Shown here: positions 1 through 6,868 of the stretch, piece after piece
Layout of the letters: each line of letters starts with the position of its first letter
How positions within the stretch are numbered: position 1 is the first letter of the stretch
NCBI GenBank assembly: GCA_002317355.1
Contig: DCJC01000048.1
Location: 1-31,206, forward strand
DNA length: 31,206 nt
Direction: 5' to 3'
DNA from: Prevotellaceae bacterium UBA1710
GTDB lineage: Bacteria > Bacteroidota > Bacteroidia > Bacteroidales > Bacteroidaceae
The notes under the pieces: generated by a model
The model's input: only the letters and a program-made list of their open reading frames with translations
What the model was told of the DNA's origin: nothing
The model's database searches: none
Translations under genes and position numbers: made by a program

Positions 1-177
1 CTTTACATATACTTGGGAACATATTGGTATCATTGAATTAAATCAAGAAAAATACAACATTGGCTATCAATATGTTACAACTCGCGCTCTGGTTCAAACA
101 TGGAAATTCATTCTGCAGACTATCGCGAGCATTCTCACGGCGATAGCAACGACTCTCGGAGTGACGAGTTGTATATA

Positions 178-223
178 GACCCACCCCCTTACCCCCTCCC
201 GTTAAATAGGGAGGGGAGTAGTT
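178..223 (+). repeat. GC-rich dispersed palindromic repeat, copy A1
   Basis: This unit of about 46 bp begins GACCCACCCCCT and contains an internal hairpin, CCCTCCC-(8 nt)-GGGAGGG, then ends GGAGTAGTTA. It recurs inverted at 394-440 and, as a diverged pair, at 27234-27280 and 27361-27399. Four copies in two inverted pairs, all intergenic, indicate a dispersed REP-like family rather than a gene-specific terminator. Confidence 0.8.
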
Positions 224-345
224 ACAATTTTCTCGCGGCGAGCATTCCACATACTGGCAGTCTCGGGAACCGGGTTCGGTATCCCGCAGATAATACAAGC
301 CCCCACCACCTATCCCCCATCACCCATCCCCCCAAAAAACAAAAA

Positions 346-376
346 GCCTCTCACGATAGATTCTTTCGTGAGAGGC
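346..376 (-). terminator. Intrinsic terminator after TetR gene
   Basis: An 11-bp perfect stem (GCCTCTCACGA with TCGTGAGAGGC) has a 9-nt loop. On the minus strand it is followed by a T-rich tract (complement of 334-345), so it terminates leftward transcription from the TetR gene. Confidence 0.85.
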
Positions 377-393
377 CTTTGCGTTTATCTTAG

Positions 394-440
394 TAACTCC
401 TCCCCTCCCTATTAACGGGAGGGGGAAGGGGGTGGGTCTT
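394..440 (-). repeat. GC-rich dispersed palindromic repeat, copy A2
   Basis: This is the inverted partner of the copy at 178-223, matching it base for base apart from a few indels. It lies in the 3' untranslated stretch of the TetR gene, between its stop codon and its terminator. The pair brackets about 170 bp. Confidence 0.8.
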
Positions 441-455
441 GTCTTGGTAGCTTTT

Positions 456-1067
456 CTACTTCAGCAGCGAGGCATCGATCTTGGCGATGCCTTTCTCTGT
501 GCAGATGCCGCGGAGCAGGGTGCAGACGAAGCTGACGAAGATCTCTTGTAAGTCGTACTGAGCATATTCCTCCTGTGTGCGGAAGATGATGGAGAACTGA
601 CGAGCCATTCGCATGATGAACTCGTAGTTTACCTCTGGACGGAAATAGCCTTCCTCTATGCCACGGGAAAAGACTTCCATGGTCTTGCGCATGTTGGCTT
701 CCTGCACATCATGGAACTTATCCATGAGTCCTGGGTAGAACTTCAAATCCAAGAAATACTGCGGATTGGTACTTGAGAAATGCTCTGTCTGGATTCTGAA
801 ATGCTCGATGATGAGGTCCATGACGTCATCGTTGTGCGCCTTGAACTCCTGCATCACTGCATCGTGCTGTTCCATCGCCAGTTTCAGAGTGTCGATGAGT
901 AGTGCCTCCTTGTTCTGATAAGTCTCGTAGAGGGTGCGCTTACTCATTTTGAGAGAAGCCGCAAGATCGTCCATCTTCACGGCTCTGATACCATGAAGAC
1001 GAAACGCTTCGCATGCCTTTGGCAATATGACGGCTTTTAGTTGCTGACGACGATCGAGGGTTTCCAT
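456..1067 (-). CDS. TetR/AcrR-family transcriptional regulator
   Basis: This 203-residue protein has the size and layout of a TetR regulator. An N-terminal helix-turn-helix lies at about residues 10-56, with the typical 'RAVKMDDLAASLKMSKRTLY' stretch followed by Y..KEALL. An all-helical ligand-binding and dimerisation half follows, whose ligand cannot be read from sequence. These proteins normally repress a neighbouring transporter or their own gene. No efflux pump lies beside it here; the upstream neighbour is the DUF3127 gene on the same strand, separated by an inverted repeat at 1075-1161. A hairpin terminator follows at 346-376. Family assignment is solid, the target gene is unknown. Confidence 0.9.
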   Translation of the reverse strand: METLDRRQQLKAVILPKACEAFRLHGIRAVKMDDLAASLKMSKRTLYETYQNKEALLIDTLKLAMEQHDAVMQEFKAHNDDVMDLIIEHFRIQTEHFSSTNPQYFLDLKFYPGLMDKFHDVQEANMRKTMEVFSRGIEEGYFRPEVNYEFIMRMARQFSIIFRTQEEYAQYDLQEIFVSFVCTLLRGICTEKGIAKIDASLLK

Positions 1068-1074
1068 ATTTTAT

Positions 1075-1161
1075 AATTACAAATTACGAATTACAAATTA
1101 CCAAGCTTCCTAACTGCCTTGTTATTCCAAACAGGTAATTTGTAACTTGTAATTTGTAATT
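1075..1161. repeat. AATTACAAATTAC inverted repeat between TetR and DUF3127 genes
   Basis: Two 28-bp arms at 1075-1102 and 1134-1161 match as inverted repeats at 26 of 28 positions around a 31-nt spacer. Each arm is built of repeated ATTACAA/ATTACGA words. It sits directly upstream of the TetR start, so it could be a cruciform-forming repeat, a weak terminator for the DUF3127 gene, or an operator. The sequence does not decide between these. Confidence 0.7.
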
Positions 1162-1189
1162 AACTCGCAATTCCTTGTTAGAATTCTTT

Positions 1190-1615
1190 TTAGAATGGCA
1201 GATCATCTGCTGACTCACCTGCTGCTGCCTCCTGCTGTGGAGGGAATGGTGCTGCTGGGTTAGCGTCGGCTGCTGGTGCTGCTGTTGGCTGTGGGAAAGG
1301 TGCTGGCTGTGCCTGTGGAGCTGCCTGTGCCATTACAGCGTTTGGATCTACCTGACGAACGTCGAATGCACGGATATCAGTAAACCAGCGGCCGTTCCAC
1401 TCACGAGCATCGATATCAAAAGCAACGAGGACTGTCTGACCAATCTGAATATTGAAGCGCTGGAGACGATCAGCTCCCCATACGTTGAACACGAGATGAC
1501 GAGGGTACTGACCTTCCTGATACTCGATTACGAACTCCTGAGCCTTCCACTCGCCACGTGCGCTTACGCCGCTACGCTCTGGAAGTGCAGCTATTACCTT
1601 ACCTTGTAATTCCAT
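1190..1615 (-). CDS. DUF3127 protein with SSB-like acidic C-terminal tip
   Basis: This 141-residue protein has two parts. Residues 1 to about 90 match DUF3127, a small Bacteroidota family with OB-fold-like beta content (start MELQGKVIAALPERSGVSARG, then FVIEY, FNVWGADRL, FDIDAREWNGRWFTDIRAF). A flexible tail of about 50 residues rich in Ala, Pro and Gln ends in ESADDLPF. That layout of OB-like body, disordered linker and DD-(I/L)-P-F tip is the layout of bacterial single-stranded DNA-binding protein, whose tip recruits replication and repair enzymes. The standard SSB core is not seen, so a role in DNA metabolism is inference. It is divergent from dnaN, 458 bp away. Gene call is sure; function is unproven. 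Confidence 0.85.
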   Translation of the reverse strand: MELQGKVIAALPERSGVSARGEWKAQEFVIEYQEGQYPRHLVFNVWGADRLQRFNIQIGQTVLVAFDIDAREWNGRWFTDIRAFDVRQVDPNAVMAQAAPQAQPAPFPQPTAAPAADANPAAPFPPQQEAAAGESADDLPF

Positions 1616-1683
1616 TTTCTATTATTGTATTTTTTTTATTAAACTTACTTTTGAGATACGCGAGCCCTTGGTTGACACTTAAA

Positions 1684-1857
1684 AGGGCAGTCCGCAAGGG
1701 CTGTTGTCGCGAAAATTATTGTTGGATGAGGTCTGTAAGACCGACATCTATTGAATAAACGTTTTTAGATGTCGCACCTACGGCGCTCAGGAATCACACA
1801 TCCTCATAATAACAGCCCTTACGGACTGCCCTATCAGATGTCGCACCTGCGGCGCTC
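1684..1857. repeat. Nested inverted and direct repeat cluster
   Basis: AGGGCAGTCCGCAAGGGCTG at 1684 and its inverted copy at 1811-1832 agree at 21 of 22 positions. Interleaved with them, AGATGTCGCACCTACGGCGC at 1767 and AGATGTCGCACCTGCGGCGC at 1836 form a direct repeat, also 21 of 22. The element is intergenic and looks like a dispersed chromosomal repeat. Confidence 0.75.
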
Positions 1858-1999
1858 CTTCAATACAAATTCAGCGAAATCACGTTAAACTATAATGTGC
1901 TGAAAGGTAGCAGAAAAAGAACAAATATCCAATTCATACTGATTTCGTCGGCGAAATTACTAAAATATTTTTAATTTCAATAATTTTATTGCGAATATT

Positions 2000-2031
2000 T
2001 TTCCAAATAACGCAAAAGTTTTGTATCTTTG
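2000..2031 (+). promoter_or_regulatory. Bacteroidota-type promoter of dnaN operon
   Basis: TATCTTTG at 2024-2031 fits the TAnnTTTG -7 element exactly. The expected -33 position holds only TTC/TTT near 2000. The first gene starts 42 bp downstream. Confidence 0.7.
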
Positions 2032-2073
2032 TAGGCAAAATAATAAGAAAACAAAACTAAAACATACAGAACT

Positions 2074-3198
2074 ATGAGATTTTCAATTTCAAGTACTGCC
2101 CTGAGCAGCAAACTAAACATACTGAGCAAAGTCATCAGCCCAAAGAATAGTATCAGCATCCTTGAGTGCTTCCTCTTTGAGGTGCAGGACAACAAGCTTA
2201 TCCTCACAGCGTCAGACAATACCAACATGATGAAGTGCACCATTGACCTCAACGAGAGCGATAGCAACGGCTCTTTCTGCGTGCCTAACAGAATCATGCT
2301 CCAGTCGGTTAAGGAGTTGGCTGACCAGCCTCTCATCTTCGACGTGAACATGGACGACTGCAGCATCCAGATGCACTACATGAACGGTTCATACAAGATA
2401 TTCGGTCAGAAGGCTGACGAGTACCCACGCCTCAAGGGTCTTGAGGGCGAGGCTACCACAACTACCATCCCTGCTGAGGTGCTTGCAAACAACATCAACC
2501 GCACTATCTTCGCTACTGCACAGGATGAGTTGCGCATGGTGATGAACGGTCTTTACTTCGACCTCAAGGAGGACTATATGGCTATCGTTGCTTCTGACGG
2601 TCACAAGCTCGTGAGAAACCGCATCTACAGTTGCAAGACTGAGATTCCTGCATCGTTCATCCTCCCAAAGAAGCCTGCTACATTGCTTCGCTCTGTGCTC
2701 GGTGCTGACGGCGCTGACGTTACTATCAGCTTCAACCAGACAAATGCAGAGATTCACTTTGCTGACGGATTGCTCTCTTGCCGACTCATCGAGGGCAGAT
2801 ATCCTAACTACAACAGCGTTATCCCACAGGACAACCCAAATACCGTTACTCTCGACCGCAAGACTCTCATCAGCGCAATGCGTCGCGTGATGCCTTTCGC
2901 AAGCGAGAGCACACAGCTCATCAAGCTTCGCCTCGAGTATAACAACATCGAGATTACAGCAGAAGACCTCGACTTCGCTACAAGTGCACGTGAGAACCTC
3001 GCATGCGAGTATGGCGGCATGCCAATGAGCATCGGTTTCAAGGGTGGTGCGCTCTATGAAATCTGCAACAACATCTCTTCTGACGAGATTGTCATCGAGC
3101 TTGCCGACCCAGGCAGAGCAGGTCTTATCAGTCCAGCACAGCAGCCAGAGGGCGAGGATCTCCTTATGCTGATTATGCCAATGCTTATTAACGAATAA
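2074..3198 (+). CDS. dnaN: DNA polymerase III subunit beta (sliding clamp)
   Basis: The 374-residue product is the ring-shaped clamp that tethers the replicative polymerase to DNA and docks repair and replication partners. The start MRFSISSTALSSKLNILSKV, the segment PKNSISILECFLFEVQDNKLIL and the ending LIMPMLINE are characteristic, and the length is normal for a three-domain clamp. The ending is the conserved C-terminal clamp strand next to the partner-binding pocket. It is the first gene of a long plus-strand run; the next gene starts 6 bp after its stop. As in other Bacteroidota it is not part of a dnaA-dnaN-recF cluster here. Confidence 0.97.
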   Translation: MRFSISSTALSSKLNILSKVISPKNSISILECFLFEVQDNKLILTASDNTNMMKCTIDLNESDSNGSFCVPNRIMLQSVKELADQPLIFDVNMDDCSIQMHYMNGSYKIFGQKADEYPRLKGLEGEATTTTIPAEVLANNINRTIFATAQDELRMVMNGLYFDLKEDYMAIVASDGHKLVRNRIYSCKTEIPASFILPKKPATLLRSVLGADGADVTISFNQTNAEIHFADGLLSCRLIEGRYPNYNSVIPQDNPNTVTLDRKTLISAMRRVMPFASESTQLIKLRLEYNNIEITAEDLDFATSARENLACEYGGMPMSIGFKGGALYEICNNISSDEIVIELADPGRAGLISPAQQPEGEDLLMLIMPMLINE

Positions 3199-3204
3199 TC
3201 GAAG

Positions 3205-4065
3205 ATGAAATTAAATCTCACCAAGCCTCTCATCATCTTTGATCTTGAGACTACAGGACTTGACATCAGCAAGGACCGCATCATTCAGATTTCGTATATC
3301 AAGGCGATGCCTGACGGAACAGAGAAGCGCGGTAACTACATGGTGAATCCCGAGTGTAAGCTCCTGCCTATCATCACTGAGATAACAAGCATAACAGACG
3401 AGATGCTTGCAGACAAGCCAACATTCAAGGAACTTGCCCCAACACTCGTAAAGGAATTTGAGGGTTGCGACTTCGCTGGCTTCAACTCTAACCGTTTCGA
3501 CATCCCTATGCTCGCTGAGGAACTGCTTCGTGCAGGTCAGGGCTTCGACTTCACCAAGAGCCGCCTCATCGATGCACAGACCATATTCCACAAGATGGAG
3601 CGCCGTAACCTTGCCGCTGCGTATAAGTTCTACTGCGGACGTAAGATGGAGGATGACTTCCAGGCACACCTCGCAGATCAGGACACAGAGGCTACATGGA
3701 AGGTGCTTCAGGGTGAGCTCGACATGTACTCTGCCGAGAATCAGGAGGAAGAGGAGCGCATCCTTGAGAATAACATGGACGTGCTTCATGAGTTCTCTCG
3801 CCAGAATGACAATGTGGACTTCGCAGGAAGAATGGTTTGGGGCGATGTGAAGGGTCCTGACGGCAAGCCTCTCCTCGACAAGGACGGCAAGCCAAGAAAG
3901 CAGGAGGTGTTCAACTTCGGCAAGTATAAGGGCATGGCCGTTGCCGATGTTCTTCGCAGAGATCCCGGCTACTATTCATGGATGATAGGTGGCGACTTCC
4001 CACTTGAGACAAAGCAGTGGATGACACGCATAAAGATGCGCGAGATCTATACAGTCAAGAATTAA
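3205..4065 (+). CDS. DEDDh 3'-5' exonuclease (DnaQ-like) with C-terminal extension
   Basis: This 286-residue protein has an RNase T/DnaQ-type exonuclease fold at residues 8-170. The metal-binding residues are visible: D13 and E15 in FDLETTG, D99 in NSNRFDIPML, and H155 with D160 in HLADQDTEAT, which makes it DEDDh. Residues about 205-286 form a second module (FNFGKYKGMAVADVLRRDP, GDFPLETKQ) that commonly follows the exonuclease domain in Bacteroidota. It could proofread or trim 3' ends in replication or repair. The tight link to dnaN (6 bp) suits co-expression with the clamp, but it is not shown to be the replicative proofreading subunit. Confidence 0.92.
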   Translation: MKLNLTKPLIIFDLETTGLDISKDRIIQISYIKAMPDGTEKRGNYMVNPECKLLPIITEITSITDEMLADKPTFKELAPTLVKEFEGCDFAGFNSNRFDIPMLAEELLRAGQGFDFTKSRLIDAQTIFHKMERRNLAAAYKFYCGRKMEDDFQAHLADQDTEATWKVLQGELDMYSAENQEEEERILENNMDVLHEFSRQNDNVDFAGRMVWGDVKGPDGKPLLDKDGKPRKQEVFNFGKYKGMAVADVLRRDPGYYSWMIGGDFPLETKQWMTRIKMREIYTVKN

Positions 4066-4095
4066 ATTCAGGTGCATTCAAACATACATCATAAT

Positions 4096-5007
4096 ATGAC
4101 AACATTCCGTACCATCGCAGTCCTTGCGATGGTATGGTTGTGTAATGCCTTTACGTCTGCTCAGGAGTTCAAGGCTAAATTCACCATCAACCACAATGCC
4201 GTGCAGATAGCCGACCAAGGCATCTTCGACAAGCTGAAGGAGACACTTGAGGAGTTCTTCAACAACCGCCAATGGACCAACCTTCAGTTCAAGGAGAACG
4301 AGCGAATAACAGCCAACTTCAACATCACGGTGAAGAAGTTCTCGCAGGAGGAGAACACATGGGGTTGCACGGCTACGATTCAGGCTATACGCCCTGTGTA
4401 TAACAGCGCCTACACCACGACTATCTACAACAATACTGACCAGAACTTCGACTTCAAATTCTCGCAGTTCGACCAGATAGAATTCAATGAGGAGAGCATC
4501 GACAACCAGCTTACCGCCCTCCTCGCCTACTACGCCTACCTCCTCATAGGTCTGGATCTTGACACCTTCTCTCCTAACGGCGGAGAGGAAGTGCTGCAGA
4601 GATGCATGAACCTCACGAACAATGCGCAGAACCTTGACTTCCCCGGCTGGAAGGCGTTCGACAATTCAAGAAACAGATTCGCCATAATCAACGACTATCT
4701 CGACGGCTCTATGGCACCTTTCCGCCAGTTGCAGTACAACTATTATCGCAAGGGCCTCGACGAGATGGCGAACAACGTGGAACGCGGCAGAACCGAGATA
4801 AGCACTGCCATCGAGGAGAACCTGAAGAAGGCTCACGAAGACAGACCTCTCTCCATGCTTCCTCAGATATGGACTGACTACAAGAAGGAGGAGTTAGCCA
4901 ACATATACAAAGGCAAGGGAACGCAGAAAGAGAAAGAGTCAGTATATGACATCCTCTTCCTCATCAATGCCTCACAGAACACTACGTGGGAAAAGATAAA
5001 GCAGTAA
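4096..5007 (+). CDS. DUF4835 / PorD-like exported protein
   Basis: This 303-residue protein belongs to DUF4835, a Bacteroidota family that recent annotation links to the type IX secretion system as PorD; I give that link from memory and with caution. I chose the ATG at 4096 over an upstream GTG at 4072 because it starts a clean signal peptide, MTTFRTIAVLAMVWLCNAFTSA, before QEFKAKFTINHNAVQ. The conserved block with 'ALEEFFNNRQWT'-like spacing and NITV is present, and the product is probably periplasmic. It lies between the exonuclease gene and recN, the usual neighbourhood of this family. In relatives coaBC often sits immediately upstream; it is absent here. Confidence 0.85.
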   Translation: MTTFRTIAVLAMVWLCNAFTSAQEFKAKFTINHNAVQIADQGIFDKLKETLEEFFNNRQWTNLQFKENERITANFNITVKKFSQEENTWGCTATIQAIRPVYNSAYTTTIYNNTDQNFDFKFSQFDQIEFNEESIDNQLTALLAYYAYLLIGLDLDTFSPNGGEEVLQRCMNLTNNAQNLDFPGWKAFDNSRNRFAIINDYLDGSMAPFRQLQYNYYRKGLDEMANNVERGRTEISTAIEENLKKAHEDRPLSMLPQIWTDYKKEELANIYKGKGTQKEKESVYDILFLINASQNTTWEKIKQ

Positions 5008-5065
5008 GGATTAAGGATTAAGGATTAAGGATTAGAGATTAGGGATTAGGGATTAGAGATTAAGG
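5008..5065 (+). repeat. Heptamer tandem repeat (GGATTAA/GGATTAG)n
   Basis: Eight consecutive 7-bp units of GGATTAA, GGATTAG or AGATTAG start at the base after the DUF4835 stop codon and run to 5065. They fill most of the 5' half of the gap before recN. The unit is one base short of a helical turn fraction that would suggest a protein array, so slippage is the simplest origin. Confidence 0.9.
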
Positions 5066-5160
5066 TTTGATAGTCTTGCCTTACAAAAGCAAACAAACCC
5101 TTTCCTTCATCAAACAACTATATTCCAACTCCTTGTACTCCTAAGAATAAGACAACAGAT

Positions 5161-6837
5161 ATGTTAAAAGAACTACATATAAAGAATTTCGCCCTCATTG
5201 ACCGACTTGATATCGACTTCGAGTCGGGTTTCTCTGTCATCACTGGTGAGACAGGCGCTGGTAAGAGTATCGTGCTCGGCGCTATCGGCTTGCTTATGGG
5301 ACAGCGTGCCGACATAAAGGCTATCAAGACAGGCGAACAGAAATGCAGTATCGAAGCGCATTTCAACCTCTCGGCATACGATATGCAGGAGTGGTTTGAT
5401 GAGAACGAGATTGACTTCGATGCTGACGACAGCATCATACGCCGTGAGCTCATGGCATCGGGCAAGAGTCGTGGTTTCATCAACGACACCCCTGCCACCG
5501 TGCATCAGATGAAGGAACTCGGAGAGATGCTTATGGATGTTCACTCACAGCATCAGAATCTTCTGCTGCAGAAAGAGGATTTCCAGCTCAACACCGTGGA
5601 TATCATTGCACATAACATAAAGGAGCGCACGGAATACACCAAGGCATTCAACGAATTCCACGCAGCAGAGAAACGACTTCAGGAACTGAAGGATGACCTC
5701 TCTGCTAATCAGAAGAATGAGGATTTCATGCGCTTCCAGCTTGGGGAACTCACAGCAGCCAATCTTGTGGCTGGCGAGCAGGAAGAACTCGAGCAAGAGC
5801 AAGAGACCGCCTCTCATACAGAGGACATCAAGGAGGCTCTCTACGAAGCTGACCAACTGCTCAATGGAGATGATAATGATGTAATCAGTAACCTTAAGCA
5901 GGTGTGCAACTGTCTCAGCAGAATAACTGGTGTGTTCCCATCAGTAGAGGAACTGTCAGAGCGACTTGAGAGCACTTACATCGAGATAAAGGATATTGCT
6001 TCAGATATCAGCGACTCACTGGAAGATGTGGAGTTTGACCCTGATCGCATGGAGTACATCAACGATCGTCTTGACACCATCTATTCTCTTCAGAAGAAAT
6101 ACGGGAAGAGCACGGTTGAGGAACTCATCGAGGAGCGCGACAGACTTCAGAAGGCTATCGATGCCATTGATAATTCGGATGAGGAACTCAAGGAGCAGGC
6201 AGCGAAGGTAGCCAAGTTTAAGAAAGAGGCTCAGAAGCTTGCAGACACTCTCACCAAGACAAGAACGAAGGCAGCAAAGACCGTTGAGGAGGAGATTCAC
6301 AAGCGCCTCACAGCTCTCGGCATGCCTAATGTGCAGTTCTGTGTGGAGCTTACAGCAAATACAGCAGAGGATGCATCACACCTCACTAAGGACGGTCAGG
6401 ATAAGATTGCGTTCATGTTCTCTGCCAATAAGGGAATGGATTTGCGCCCTGTCTCACAGGTAGCATCAGGTGGTGAGATTGCCCGTGTGATGCTTTCTCT
6501 CAAGGCTATGATAAGCGGTGCCGTAAAGCTCCCAACCATCATCTTCGATGAGATTGACACTGGTGTAAGCGGTAAGATGGCTGAGAAGATGGCAGAGATA
6601 ATGCAGGAGATGGGCGATGCCAACCGACAAGTAATCAGCATTACTCACCTGCCTCAGATTGCAGCCAAGGGCAACTGCCACTATAAGGTGGAGAAGCACG
6701 ACACTGAGAGTGGCACTACATCACTCATGCGCCGCCTCAGCGATGATGAACGTGTGCAGGAAATAGCTCAGATGCTCAGCGGCGAGAATATCTCTGAAGC
6801 TGCTTTGACCAATGCAAGGGAATTATTGAAAAGATAA
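5161..6837 (+). CDS. recN: DNA repair protein RecN
   Basis: The 558-residue protein is an SMC-like ATPase that acts at double-strand breaks and promotes recombinational repair with RecA. The Walker A motif GETGAGKS is at residues 29-36. The ABC signature ASGGEIARV is at about 435-443 and Walker B TIIFDEIDTG is at 459-468. Between them lies a long coiled-coil region with many Glu, Lys and Leu residues (about 165-390). Length and motif spacing are normal. It lies inside the dnaN run, 153 bp after the DUF4835 gene, and that gap contains the heptamer array. Confidence 0.97.
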   Translation: MLKELHIKNFALIDRLDIDFESGFSVITGETGAGKSIVLGAIGLLMGQRADIKAIKTGEQKCSIEAHFNLSAYDMQEWFDENEIDFDADDSIIRRELMASGKSRGFINDTPATVHQMKELGEMLMDVHSQHQNLLLQKEDFQLNTVDIIAHNIKERTEYTKAFNEFHAAEKRLQELKDDLSANQKNEDFMRFQLGELTAANLVAGEQEELEQEQETASHTEDIKEALYEADQLLNGDDNDVISNLKQVCNCLSRITGVFPSVEELSERLESTYIEIKDIASDISDSLEDVEFDPDRMEYINDRLDTIYSLQKKYGKSTVEELIEERDRLQKAIDAIDNSDEELKEQAAKVAKFKKEAQKLADTLTKTRTKAAKTVEEEIHKRLTALGMPNVQFCVELTANTAEDASHLTKDGQDKIAFMFSANKGMDLRPVSQVASGGEIARVMLSLKAMISGAVKLPTIIFDEIDTGVSGKMAEKMAEIMQEMGDANRQVISITHLPQIAAKGNCHYKVEKHDTESGTTSLMRRLSDDERVQEIAQMLSGENISEAALTNARELLKR

Positions 6838-6868
6838 ATCTTTTAACAAGGAGTACATAATTTCGAAA

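Larger units (their letters stand above)
1..455. other. Gene-free repeat mosaic at left edge
   Basis: I see no convincing gene here. The stretch is packed with short inverted repeats: ACAACTCG at 77-84 against CGAGTTGT at 165-172, CTATCGC at 120-126 against GCGATAG at 140-146, and a CGGGA/TCCCG hairpin at 264-286. GCGAGCATTC occurs twice in the same orientation (125-134 and 238-247). The right half holds two copies of a GC-rich palindromic repeat and a terminator, listed separately. Short open frames across it (for example 100-393 plus and 38-298 minus) have repeat-driven composition and no recognisable protein signature. Confidence 0.7.
1616..2073. other. Divergent intergenic region with mosaic repeats and dnaN promoter
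   Basis: This 458-bp gap separates the DUF3127 gene from dnaN. It holds an inverted repeat (1684-1705 against 1811-1832), a direct repeat (1767-1788 and 1836-1857), a CGACATCTA/TAGATGTCG hairpin at 1742-1774, an AT-rich stretch and the dnaN promoter. No open frame is convincing. Confidence 0.75.

Noticed and set aside
264..286. Possible tRNA TPsiC arm
   Set aside because: GGGTTCGG-like sequence is present, but no acceptor, D or anticodon arms can be placed around it.
100..393. 97-codon plus-strand frame at left edge
   Set aside because: It crosses a dispersed repeat and a terminator, and its proline/histidine composition comes from the C-rich repeat.
5008..5065. CRISPR array
   Set aside because: The units are 7 bp with no spacers, so this is a simple tandem repeat.
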